Shown: piece by piece, positions 45,091 to 57,700 of the stretch | How the letters are laid out: each line of letters begins with the position of its first letter | How positions within the stretch are numbered: position 1 is the stretch's first letter | DNA from: Ignelater luminosus | Lineage: Eukaryota > Arthropoda > Insecta > Coleoptera > Elateridae | Direction of reading: 5' to 3' | NCBI GenBank assembly: GCA_011009095.1 | Contig: VTPC01091318.1 | Coordinates: 220,729-284,728, forward strand | Length of the DNA stretch: 64,000 bases | The notes under the pieces: generated by a model | What the model saw: the letters and a program-made list of their open reading frames with translations, nothing else | The model's database searches: none | What the model was told of the DNA's origin: nothing | Translations under genes and position numbers: made by a program

Positions 45091-45099
45091 CTAAAACTA

Positions 45100-47700
45100 A
45101 GGAATGTGTTATTGTACTTACGTTTAATCTCGCATCGATCTGTTAGATGTATTTTCATGGTGATGATCCTTCTTTCTTCTTTAAGAAACAATGTTGAGAT
45201 TTTCATTAAAAGTAAATAAAACTTCAATTTGAACTTTCTTTGCATTTAGATTCTAAATTACTAATGATTCAAGAAAAATGAATAAAGTGCCCAGCTAATC
45301 ACTAAATTCAATGTTTTTAGTCTTCATATAGCATGAATGTCTTAAACTTTCAATCATTACGTCACTTATCTTTGCTAGCTGCAGTTGTTCAAACAATCAA
45401 TAAAAATTAGAGAAAAGTAAGATCTTTAGTAAACTCGATATTGAATTATGATAATAAGCACGAAGCCAAGGTGTCTTCAGATGGATAACTAACTTTGTGG
45501 TGGTCCATGGCATGTTTTGCCTGCAGCCGAGTCACTTGCTTTGCCTTCCAACAGAACATCGTACTCTTCAATCAAATAACGATCGTTGATTGAATAGTTC
45601 TTGCAAACGTCAAACCAAGGCTGGTGTTAGCGATTATGCTGCTCTAGGAAAACCTTGATAAAAATAAACCAAAGGTTTGAGAGAGTGAAATAAGCATGTT
45701 TAATAATAACAAAAAGCTGAGCTTGCGAGTGCATCGATTCCGTTCAAGTTGTTACAAAATTAAACATCGCCATTTGCTTCATCCAAGTGTTCGATTACAG
45801 AGCTTTTACAAGAAACAGAATTTTAGATATAGCAGAAGCAGGAACGACTCTGTCCTTCTGCTAAATCTCTTTTCTTCTTTGTTTACGTTTTTTAATTACA
45901 AGCATGCAAGAGTTCTAAAATGGCAAAATAAACAAAAATAAAAAATATTGTTGTGAATATATAAAAAGTTGTCACGCACTCGCACGGTAGACCGCATGCA
46001 ATAACATAACAATTTATTTCAAAATAAAAATTTTTGATCTGCAACTAACACTGTTTGGTTTATTAATCTGAAAGTGTATAATTTTAAAATCAATAAAAAT
46101 AGATCAAAGGGGAATATCCTACTTATGGATCTTTGAAAGACTGCATAGCTAAGGTAGATTAGATTCAAGTAAGATGCTCCAGGAAGATCTAAACACTGCA
46201 CTGACTGCATCAAAGGAGTTAATGTAGCGTTCCCCCCTCTGTTCCAAGACAAAAAGCACGAGGAATACGTAACTACATTGAAAAATCTAAAAGATTTTAT
46301 TACGTATCAGTATATTCTCTGCTGATTTAGCAAAACGACACTTAAATTCTAAAATCTAAAAAGGAGGTTAATTTGCCTTTTAGAGGGTGACGTACAGCTT
46401 TGTTTTGATCATTAAAATGTGAAGCCTAACCGTTATAATAGAGCACTATAATATTTTAAGTTGTTTACGGTTACGGTGATATTCCCATTTGAGTTGTGTA
46501 TGTATGAGGTTCCGTTGTTCCGTTTTAAAATGATTTAAAAGGAAATTATAGTCACTGAAATCGATTAAAGTCGCTGTATGGAGAAGCATGCATCACCTAT
46601 TTCTACATTTCCTATTTCGGGAAATAAGCGCAAGATGCTTTGCTGGATAAAGTATATAACTTACGGAAATATGTTGCAGGTATGGAAAAAAGAAAAGTAG
46701 TTTATGAACGTATTATGTTTTTTAGCGAATTTCATTTTTCTTTTTAAATTATTCTGTTTATACGGTAACATTTATAAAGTGTTTTTGTCATAAAAAAAGT
46801 TAGCAAAAATAGAGAAAAAGAAAATTTTGTGACAGAAGAAAATTGATTAATTTGATTACTATCTACGTAAACCAATACTTTCAACATTATTGATAATCTT
46901 TAATTAAAAATTAGAATGAAAAAGTTTTATAGAATAAAAATATACAAAAAAATTAAATTGTAAATCGGTAATTAGTCGAGAATGTTAACGTAATCATTCT
47001 TGTTTTTCTTTTGAAATCTCACACCACTTAACCTCTTTTTAGTTTGCATTGCATACTAGTACATATAAACTTTATAGGATTCAAAAAATTCAGGAAATTC
47101 TTATATTGTATATACACAACAGACAAAAATTCTATTATGATTTTAGACTGGGATTTTATCCGGTTATAAAAATTCCATATTGTGCTCCGGGCGGTTTTCA
47201 TACCGCGTTCAACGACCACCGAATAAACTGCGTTGGTAATAAAGACAGCATCCATAACGACAAAATATGGGCCACACTGAAATATACAAGCTATTTTATG
47301 TAGATTCCAACTTATTTTTTTGCTGTTACGTTTATTATAATATAATGACAAGGAAATGAGCGAGATTCTCAAATGTTAATTTGGGTCAGCGTTAAGGTTA
47401 GGTTTAACCTGAAACGAAAAACAATAAAAAATCATTTATTATAGATACTCGATTAAGAGAGCTCCATGATGTAAGAACAAGGGAAAATACGAGAGCTTAC
47501 ATTTTAAATTAATTCTAATCTATTGAAGTAAAAATTTATTGTTAGCACTGAACGCTTGCTGATAATTTCAATTTTGTTTGTTCACCATGTTCGAATACGA
47601 AGCTGTAGAGAAAGTAAGTGTTTTTTATGAGCAAACACTCCCAACTTTATAACGACTGGTGTAGGCTGCACACATGCATAAAACCATTTATTTACCTTAA
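45100..47700. other. no gene identified
   Basis: AT-rich. Two patches look weakly coding. On the minus strand 45655-45490 reads PWFDVCKNYSINDRYLIEEY after an upstream stop, with no family recognised. On the minus strand about 47140-47270, after a TATATTTCAG acceptor-like site, a GC-richer frame reads CGPYFVVMDAVFITNAVYSV. Neither is supported enough to call as a gene. Confidence 0.4.
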
Positions 47701-47939
47701 TCTAAACAAGATAAAAAATGACTACTAAGTTCCATACTTGTTTGCAATAACAGCGAGAAATTTGATATACAATTTGAAATTATCAAGTAGTTGTACGTCA
47801 CTAAATTGACTTGATATCCAAAATGCGAATTCATAAGAACTTTCTTCTAGGCCTCTAGAGTAATATAATCCTATACGACTAAAGAGAATAACTCTCTGAG
47901 GCCTCAAGTCTATCTCTTGTAAACGTACCTCCATTAGTT

Positions 47940-50900
47940 GTAAATTCTCAAAACACAAGAGTGACAATATAGATCGTCTAAAAGATAGGCACCTGCCCAA
48001 ATGCCATCGGCAAAGTTTTTGATGGACTTTCTCAATTTCTGTCAGACAAGACCAAAATAAACACTCGACTGATGTTTAGGTTTGCAAACCACACGATCAA
48101 AATCCAACTCGACTTCTAAATTCTGCCTCAGAAGATTTCTTCGAAATCTTTTAACTATTAGAGCCAGAATAGTCAATAAACAGTTTCTTGTCACATAGCA
48201 ATATAGTCCAAGTTGGACAAACTTTTTAAAATTCTTCAATGGCGTTTCGTATTGCAATCTGTTATATACAGTACAGTTGTACCGTTAATCATTGGACGAT
48301 GAAGACAAAGAACCTAAAACACTGCTATGGCCCTCCGTTGTGATACAGTGCTGTGGTTCTGAGCTCAGCTCACCAAAATGAAGAGAATACACTACTGTCA
48401 ATCAAAGCAAAATAAAGAACTCTAACTGATTGATCTTCAGATCAATTGGAAGTGTTTCGGTTTTCTCTCTTTGGAATGGCTAACCAAATAAGTACGTTGT
48501 TGTGACAAATTCCATGTTCTTTGTACAAACCACAACGTTTTTTCTTTTGGGTTAGACACTCAGATTGTTAAATACTGCATAACAAATTTTCTGGATTTCT
48601 AATAATGAGCCGATTATACATTTTAGTCCTATAGATTATAAAGGTCACACTTTTGCGTAATTTCCAAATCTCAATAAAACTCTGTATGACAAAAACGAGT
48701 TTTCTAACCAAGCGTTCCTGAATGTTAAAATCGACAATCTTGACACCAGAATTGGTTGTTCTGAGTTGCAGACCACATAGGAAAAAATCAAGTTGACTCA
48801 AAAAGAAGAGTGGCAAGAAAATAAAGAAAAAATCTAGACTATGATAATAAAATCGTCGAAACTTATCCAAATTATACTAAAAGAAATTCAAAGCCGCAAT
48901 TGAAGTTTTTCTAGATTTGAGCAAAATTGTTGAATGAAAGTAAAATCGGGATTCTTCTAACCAAGTTCATATCATTTCAAATAATTGTCCGAAGAGGAAA
49001 CTAATAGTTAGTGAAAAAAACCACCACAGCACGGTTGGCTTAGTGCAAACATCTTCAGAACATGAAAATACGTTTATGAAACACTGATTGACAGAGAGTA
49101 ATGGCATAAAGCAGAAATCTAAAAGCTAAAACTAAAAGAGGAGGATACAGTTAAGATCGAGCAAAACTACTCAAAACACCAGTTTTTCATAGAAATCTGC
49201 AGCTACCACATAACATCAATATTCCTAGATCAGATAGCTTAGATCTATCAGCAAGCGTTAGCGTGACGATTTGAAGTGGTGGCTGGGCGTCAGATTCTAA
49301 AAAATTACTTTCTAAAGGTGCCAACAGTCTTCTTCCTAAAGACTGCTGCGTTCAGACCTAATAACACCATAAAATGTATTTTATAGCAAAGCATCAGTAA
49401 GAAATCTCCAAATCATACAATGGCAAGCAATATCGGTAACAACCACAATGCGGTATTGGGCAACTGTCAGTAAAAAGTTTGAACAGTCGAACTGTGTTCA
49501 TCAAAATCGACGCGTTCTTTTCAATGTTGTGTTTGTCGGTTTGCAGGTGTGCTCGCGGCGGTGCTGGTGGTGAAATAGTTCTGTGCGGAATTGTGATAGG
49601 AAGTACTTAAACGACTTAAGTTCCTTGATAAGCTGGTTCAAGAAAGATGGATATTAGCTGAGAACTCAATGAAAGATTATATGGCGTCCGAAATTGAAAT
49701 ATGAGTTTCAGAGTTTCAGAAAACCTTTCTAATTAGAATCTTGGTTCCAGCAATGGAAAGTAAACTTCATGACTACAGAAACGATCTGCTCCGTTACAAA
49801 AATCTCTTCAGAGTCAAACTGGAACTTTTATGACATCTACTTTTTCCAAATTTCGCGATGGTATTCCGGATTGTCATTCCATTGAGACGTTACGTAAGGA
49901 AGTAATCCAACAAGATGGACACTTTAGGGTCCTTCGATACTTCCCAGGAATTAAACTGAGGATTCCTTAGGTAAAAATGAAACATTTTCTATTTGTCTTC
50001 TTACATTACAAAAGTTTGTACAAAAGTCTCCCCAACTTGAAAGCTGCTTGAACACTTCCTACTCGCTAGGTCTTGTTCCATGTGCCTGTTATCATTTTTC
50101 TAAAGGAAAAGGATTCTCTAAAACTGGAATTTCTGGCTCTAGCTGATTTGGCATTGTCCCGTTTCTTGCTAAAATATTAAGATTCTTAGCTGTTTGAAGA
50201 AAAATCTTCTCAAATTTCGATTTTAAGTTTCACTTTAGCTTTTTTCCTATACAACGAGTTCGTACTACTTAGCTACCATAGGATAAGAGGCAAATTAGAA
50301 GATAGCCTTTTTTGAAGAGACAACAGATTAGAAGTCCTATAATTTTACCCAGGCATAAGAATGAGGATTGTTAAAGCAAAAATAAAACATTTCCTGTGTG
50401 CTTTTTTCAAAACATAGATTTGTCTCTTGATTAGTTTACTTCTAGGTTTCCAGCTGCCCCTTTTGGTTCAAACCACAACATACAGTCACACTTTTTGTCA
50501 TTGGAAGATGAAGACCAAGAACCTTAAATAGTATTATGGTATTCACTGCCATATAATAATAGTTCTTTTCTTTTTTTTCTCTGTATGTTTTTACCGATTT
50601 GGAATCGATAACTAAATGAAAGTGAAAAGATCAGTTTAGAATAAACTGAAAAAAGAACTCAAAATCGGCAATAAAATTGTCGAGGAATTTCTTCTGAAAA
50701 CTAGCTATTTATTGCAGAAGGAAGAGTTGTGTACTTCATAAAAGGCGAACACTTTGGATTAGTCTTCAGTTCAACTGATCTTTGCGCAAAAAATGTCTGG
50801 TTTTCTGATGAACTTATCACACATTTTTAGGTCCATCGGATTACAAAAGTTACAATTTCCCAAAGACGAATCGTAGAATGTATGACATAAACGAGTTCTC

Positions 50901-51400
50901 TGGCAAGGCCTGCCTAAATGAGAAGTCAGCAGTCTCTACAAAGCTGGTGGTTTATTCTTTAGTTTTTTTAGAAATTGACCTTTTAGGAATTTTGATAAGC
51001 TTTTCACCACAGAGAATCATCCGAAAGGAAAACCGATATTGAAACAAATCATCACAATGCGGTTTCCTAAGTAAAATCAAGCTAGTTTAATAGGCAACTA
51101 CCAGCTTGATCAAGAAAAGTTGGTGTCGCGCTTTCTTTTAATGATTTGAACTAATAGCTGGGTGGTGTCAGGCGTTTTTGTATAGATTTGGTATGTCAAG
51201 CTGTGTTTACACAAGGCCTTGTTCGACTAAGAACGGAACCGGCGATAATTAGTCTAGTGTGATAAGGCGATAATAGTATGTTTGCGGCTGTGCTCGCAGC
51301 GCTGAACGTGGGATGTAGAGTGTTCTGCGTAGAGTGGAGGCATTAGTTGAATCAAATTATTCCAAACGTGAATAACTTGATTTTTTAAATGAAACATTCT
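47940..51400. repeat. diverged tandem duplication, unit about 2.2 kb
   Basis: Landmarks recur in the same order and strand: GATGAAGACAAAGAACCT at 48298 and GATGAAGACCAAGAACCT at 50507 (2209 bp apart); ATGACAAAAACGAGTTTTCT at 48686 and ATGACATAAACGAGTTCTCT at 50882 (2196 bp apart); GTGTGCTCGCGGCG near 49547 and CTGTGCTCGCAGCG near 51290. Divergence is high and indels are many. The second unit includes a mariner-tail signature near 50070-50110. No intact gene. Confidence 0.65.
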
Positions 51401-53100
51401 GAATACCTTACTCGTTGCAAAAAAAGTTAAAAACAGTCTTTCTTTGTGTAGCTTAATCCGAGAGCTAATTTGTGTATTTTCACAAATAGGTGGACCTCTG
51501 GTTGAAGCTTTAAAAATATTTGTTTTTATTAAATATCTCGGTTTTGAAATATACAAAAAAGGGGGATTAGGTTTGAATTATTCCTAACAGCTTTAAAATT
51601 ATGATGTATTATTGTAGTTGAATCAATTACAATTTTGGTTAACAAAATCGATACCAACAAACGTGTAAGCCTTTAATCTTTTAGTCTACAAATATTAATT
51701 TAACTGTGCTTTAATTCTCTTTTTATCCAAAGAGAATATAATTTATGTTCAGCGATATGCTCAGGTGTAAGCTTTAAATCCCCACGCTTTGTCATTTTGG
51801 AATTTATTAGAAATTACCCTTATACAATATAACTAGGTCGAGCTGGGTTATAATAAATTTAGTTTGTATCCATATAAACAACATTTGGATTTGGAAACGC
51901 GTACGAATACAAATTTTCTAAATACCTAACTTGTGTAAAATATAAAACGTAAAGTTCAACCAACAGTATTAGGAAAAATTCCCAGTTAAGTTCATCGTAA
52001 ATTCGGTGTAAATTATGAGCTCGAAAAGATGATTTTAAGAGATATTGCGCAACAAAATTTAATAACAAGACAAAAAGCATCTTTAAAATAAGTTTTCATA
52101 TTAAATTAAAGCGATCCTGGTATAACAGGACGATATTAGGATAATGGTGCGTAAAAGAAAATTTGAGAATCACACGAAAATGGTAAACAACAGGCAACCA
52201 ACCACCCGAATTCAGCAAAAGCATTAGTGGTTATTACAACAAAATTAGCACCGAACAGAGGGAATTAAAAAGGGCGCTGCCTCTGAATTTTTTTACTTAA
52301 CAGGGAATGATTAGACGATAATTGAGATTCATGAGGATATAATGCATGGGTAATAACAGGTTTACAAGCAAGGTGAGATATATTAAATTAGAGAATGAAG
52401 GGGAAAAATATTGCATGTTTGCTGAGGGTAATTACTACCGTTAAAATGTCGATGCTGTGGTGAGAATGGAAGCATTAAAAATACATTAGGATATATTCCA
52501 AGAACGCAACGTAATAAACAAAGATACAAATTAGGATAAGTTTTTGAGTTTGTGCAAAAAACAATAATTTGTTTATGAAATAAACATTAAAATAGCTGAT
52601 GAAGGTTTTTTTATTTCCATTTTTTGAATATTTATTTTAATTCCGTAAAAAAGGCAATTAAATTCAGAATTTGTAATTTTGCTCCAATAAAATTTAAATT
52701 ATAATTGGTTTTTAGACACGTTCGTAAACACATTTTGTTTTTTCTTGTTTCATTTACCAAGAGTAATAAAGCAAAAATCAATACAAAAAATTCTTTATAA
52801 CATCAATACCTTTGCTTAAGAAACTTCCATTAACTTTATGAAAAGTTGCGTTCTTTCATTATTAATTTGAGCTTAAAAATATATCTTGGCAACAAATATA
52901 AAATTAAAGCATTTATTCTTAAGGATAAAAAGCCAAAGCTGTGCTGACCCTGCATCTAAAATAAAATACTTGCCAATTTGAATAACATTAGTTAAAAAAC
53001 TTTAAAATTATTTATATAAAAAAAAACTACTCTTTCTGTGAAATCCTACTCAGACACCTCAAGAATCCGTCAACATTTACATCATAACTAATACAAACCT
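51401..53100. other. no gene or repeat recognised
   Basis: AT-rich sequence without coding-like frames or RNA genes that I could identify. Confidence 0.45.
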
Positions 53101-53170
53101 ATCTACGACAAGCAAATGCTTTTATTGATCCATAACATATACTTTGGACATCCATGGAAAAATTCTGCAA

Positions 53171-53224
53171 GTATAGCACTCGCTTTACAGACAATCAGGT
53201 CTGGGTTCAAATCCCAGGTATAGA
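53171..53224 (+). other. tRNA-like relic (tRNA pseudogene or SINE head)
   Basis: A perfect T arm is present: stem CTGGG (53201-53205), loop TTCAAAT, stem CCCAG (53213-53217). GGTTCAAATCC around it matches the pol III B box apart from one base. Upstream GCACTCGCTTTACAG resembles an anticodon-arm half (anticodon TAC would be Val), but its 3' strand has decayed. No intact D arm or acceptor stem is seen, so it is not a working tRNA. An A- and T-rich tail follows. Confidence 0.5.
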
Positions 53225-53339
53225 TGTAGTTTTTTAAAAAAATTTTTAAAAATAAAAATCTGCCGTAGTTCGAAAACAATGACCTAAGATCCATCGAAGC
53301 AGTTCCAAGCGGTAAACTTGTAACGTTCACTTTTTGTTC

Positions 53340-54400
53340 CCGTCACATGTGTTCTAGTCAATCTGGCTTGTCGATTTTGTATTTTTGTAGTGTTCTCTTG
53401 TTGTTGTTTTTTTTTTATACTTGTTGTGAGTTCATACTGATAGGTTGATTACCTTTTTTGTAGCTTCTTCTTTACCAACTTACTTACTTAGTTTACATTG
53501 TAATTTATAATTACGCCCTTGTTGGGGTGTTGGAACATAACGATTTTTTTACCTTATATTAGTGCTTAGCCATGTTATTGTATTATCAGAAATTTTCATT
53601 AAGTTTTGTGACAAGCCTCCTTCTAGCGAGGGTAAGTAGTTCTGTCCTATTTTTTATTGAGTCTTATGGGAGGTAATTTTCTTCCCTTAGCTTAACACAC
53701 TTGTGAATTCCTTGATTTTCTTCAATTAACTTAACTTATTTATACTATTTATTAAATTTAGAAATTGTATCTTATTTCACTTTGATGCATTCTCAGGAAA
53801 ATCTTTTCTTGTATGATTTAAGAGTTATCATTCAAATTTGTTTATCATTTTGCTATTATTTTAAAAAACTTAGGAATCGTAAGTTAAGAGGGGTTGTTTC
53901 GCGTAGGTTTGTTACAGATTCATCCCGTCCCTAAGTACAGGGCTGTAACTTCAGAAATTTTTTTTGATTGGTTGTATAATTATAAAATTTTTTTGCTGTT
54001 TATTAAACGGCTTTTATTCTGGAGGTTGAGATTAAATATTTTATAAATGTTTTTGAAAAATTGTTGTTGATTCATTTGCGTTCCTTTATAAAACACTGAC
54101 GCCCTTCAAGAATGATTTTTTTCCAATATATGTATTGAATATCTTTTTTTCATTGTATGTATAACTTTCTTATCTTCGCTCAAAGCCACCCGCTGAGTCT
54201 AGCCGGCCTAAGACCAAAAAGCGTCTTAGTTAAATTAATTCTTCTTGTAATGCAAGGTAGGTACTCGTTGAATCTTCAACCACCACAGTAATATCTATGC
54301 CAGTTATTACTTCCTCAATAACGAATCAGGTGCTACTAAGGCGGTTCCAAGTGCAACTGTCCTGCATGGGGCAAAAGTCTAGTGTAGAAAGAGTTAGTAA
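53340..54400. other. no gene recognised
   Basis: T-rich sequence with long T runs. Nothing identifiable. Confidence 0.45.
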
Positions 54401-54419
54401 GAGTAAGAAAGGTCTGTGT

Positions 54420-57400
54420 ACAAATTTTGTACAACAATCTCAACATAACAATAGTTTTGGGTAAAAATTATTTCAATTTTTGATCGAAAAAGGCATCCTT
54501 TTTATTTATCAGATTTTGCTCCATGTGATCTTGATCTTTTCCCAAAAAAGTAAAATCTGCACTCAAGGGGATTTGTTCTGAATCATTTACTGAGATAAAG
54601 AAAATAACAAAACTTTTGCCATAAGTGGCAAAATAACTTACAGCACTGTTTCGATCAGAGAGAAATTAGTCTGTCTCTTTCACTAAAATTGATACTAATT
54701 GTGTTTTGACTTCACTAATAACAAATTAATCTGGGCGTGACCTTTTTGATACTGTCCAAAAAAAACAAGAACACGTACAGACATTCCTCAATTATAGAAT
54801 TTCTCAATTTTCTGGTTTTAGCTGAGTCGGTATCATTATTGTTTGTGTCAAAAAGAAGAAACGATAAAACCATCTGAAGAAAAATATTTTGTGAGCGGAG
54901 TATAAGTTTCCAAATTTATACTTTAAGTTTCACTTTAGACTGTTTACAATTATAAATTCGTATCAGCTATTCACCATATTATGTTAGAAGGCAAAGATGA
55001 TAAAACTCCCAACTTTTCAAAAAAATACTTTTCTTTAGACAAATAAGCTTTAAGATGTAAATAATTAGATTTACAGAATTCTACGTTCTATATTATCTAA
55101 ATATTGGATCACACATCTAAAATTCCCAAAAGGATTGTTTTAATAAGATGTTAGCTAATTCTTCAACATGACCATTTAGCAATTTTAGCTAAACATCTTA
55201 CAAAACTTTGTTGGATAGATTCCGGGATACCAAGATTCAAACAGAAATCTTGTGCCACTGCTTCTCTTCCTAGGAAGATCTTGGTCGAGCAGATACAAAA
55301 ATTGGTAATGGCGAATTTGACCAAGACGCTAGATTACGTAGATAAATATGTTGGGATGTCTGCTCTTCTTTATCGGATGCCCGGTTCTGAAACTGACTTG
55401 ATACCATACCTAAACTATTGGTTAAGAAATTTCTTTGCTCTGCAGTCTTTGCCATAACAAGTGTTAGCAGCCGAGAAAATTTTGATTTTGGCAGTACCTT
55501 AGAAAGTGTGTTTTTCAGGAACATACAAGTTCTGGTTTTGACACTTGCATAATCCGCTGTTGCTTAGTCTCACAAAAGGCAATATATGCTCATATTCTTA
55601 TAGGATCCAAAAACCAATATTCCGATATCAAATAATCGTCATAGAAAGCAATAACGATGGCATCCGTCTCATTATATTGTATTTTGTCTAGAGTTAACGG
55701 CGCTCAATATTCAGTATGTTGTGGAAGCATTTCTTTAATAGTATCTGTTTATACTTACGTTCCAACAAAGATTACTTGAATGACAAAAATATGAAACTCG
55801 ATGAAGAATAATTCTACTCTCTAGTTTCGCGAATGCATACAAAAAAATACAATCGCCTTCAAAGTCACACAATCACATTCTTCTTCTTCATCGTATTCTG
55901 TTACATCTGCTTACAATCTTGAAACCCATCTCGTAAAATTTAATTTTCAGAAAGACAAAAAAGTGACTGGGAGCGAAACTTAATGAGAAGGGCAGCTGAC
56001 GGACCTGTGAGATGGGGTGCTTAGGTGCGCGAGTTGTGATGCGTAAATAGGTGCATTATCATGATGCAGTCGTCTTTGATACTCTTATGTTGGCCTTTTG
56101 CAAATTCTGCACAATAATCTTAACCTGAGAAAAAGTTTTGCAAGACTTGACCCAATTTCTTGCTAGATCTTGTTATTTGTCACTTTTATCTTTTTCCCAA
56201 AAGGAGAAGTCTTCTCAAAACCAATAGTGGTTTTTGATTTTACCAATAACATATTTACTGGTTTAAAATGCCATCAACGTGATTTAGTGCCAAAACCAAA
56301 ATCATGATGTTAGAGCAAATATACCTATTGTGATACAGTTCAGACAAACAAAAATATGTACCGAGATATATTAATTATGGAAATCGGTTGAAATAATCTA
56401 CGGTTCAGTGTCAGAATGATTTAAGAAACGACCCAAACTGATAAAAAGACAATTTTAACCTCAAGAAAGTTTGGACAAAAGTTGTTCCAATCAAAATTTT
56501 AGATCTTGCTTTATGTGACTTCTATTGTTTCCAAAAGGAGAAAGCTTCTTTAAAACTGATATTGGCTACTAACTTTATCAACAAAACTGGGTGATCTTAG
56601 AGCAAAAGAAGACAAGACAAACAAGTATACTTAGAAAAATATCTTAATTATAGAAATTATGAAAATCAGTCAAAATGATCGACGGCTTAGCATCAGAATG
56701 ATTTTAGAAAGGGTCCAAATTAATAAAGATAGTGTTAGGCAAAATGTGCAAAAGTTACCCTAAGTTCAAAGTTGCAACTTTTATCTTTTTCCCGATAGAG
56801 GCTTTTGACTTCACAATGTGATCTTTAGCATCAAACTTGGATTAGGGCATAGATGTTAAAGCAAAAGTAGCTATTTTGCTTAATTATGGAATTTTCAATT
56901 TTTTGGCTTTAGTTGACATGGTTTGTTGTACTATTTATTTGTTTCTAAGAGAAATCTTCATATCTTGATTTTAGGTTTCGTTGTTTCACTTACCCAAAGA
57001 TAATAAAATTATAAAGTTTTTGGAAAAGAGACTCCTTTAGACAGACAAGTTTTCAAATACAGATTGTCATTATTGGTGGGATTTTGCGTCCCATTTTACA
57101 TAACATAATATTATTTAAAGCTACTGGCCCATCAATCAAAACTTCCCAGAAGGATTTTCTAACGGCCCTTTACTCAGTTCTTCATCAATGCAAAACTGGC
57201 AGTTTTGGTTAAACTTATTGCACAATTTTTTACAAAAAACTCTGGAATACCGAAACTTGAACAGAAGCCCTTCGACATTTTGTTTTTCCGAGAAAGATTT
57301 TGCTCAAGGAGACAGTAAGTTAATTCTTTCGCTCTCTCTATAATAGTGAACACTTTGTATTACCCATGAGATTTATTCACAATCGATTGTTTGCAGCAAT

Positions 57401-57700
57401 AGCACTGATGAACTTGGTTAGATAGATAAATGTACAGGATCCGTGGCGGCTTGCTTTTGTAGTTGTCTTTAGAAAGTAAAACTTACCCGAGGAGATCAGT
57501 AAGATGTAGAGGTTCATCCTTCCTCTGTTACTTAAGTCTTAACAGCATTTAACTATAAGTTCCAAACAAGATTTTTTGTTCAATAAAAGAGTCTACTCTC
57601 TAATTTCGTAAGCCCACAAAAGCTAGTAGTTACGTGCAGTAAAACAACCAAACGAGCAGTCTCTCAAAGTTATAGAATCGTTCTGTATACATTTTGATCA
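54420..57700 (+). repeat. field of mariner-tail repeats and direct duplications
   Basis: Short translations of the mariner C-terminal block (SPDLAPCDFYLFPKLK in intact relatives) recur on the plus strand: SDFAPCDLDLFPKK at 54511, DLVICHFYLFPK near 56168, DLALCDFYCFQKEK at 56502 and CNFYLFPD near 56785. A 282-bp direct duplication is marked by CAGAATGATTTAAGAAA (56412) and CAGAATGATTTTAGAAA (56694). A larger duplication of about 2.0 kb pairs 55010-55830 with 57020-57620; for example GATTCAAACAGAAATC at 55234 corresponds to CTTGAACAGAAGCCC at 57257. All copies are broken. Limits are approximate. Confidence 0.65.

Noticed and set aside
45490-45655. Minus-strand coding-like patch PWFDVCKNYSINDRYLIEEY
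   Set aside because: Stops on both sides and no family I can name; probably an old fragment.
47028-47372. Minus-strand frame CGPYFVVMDAVFITNAVYSV after an acceptor-like site, considered as an exon
   Set aside because: No downstream donor or homology stands out; the frame soon enters AT-rich text.
53103-53330. 75-codon minus-strand frame
   Set aside because: It covers the tRNA-like relic and low-complexity A/T sequence; best read as chance.
55270-55524. 84-codon minus-strand frame in the repeat field
   Set aside because: The related copies at 57.2 kb and 59.7-60.1 kb do not preserve a frame, so it is not a conserved protein.
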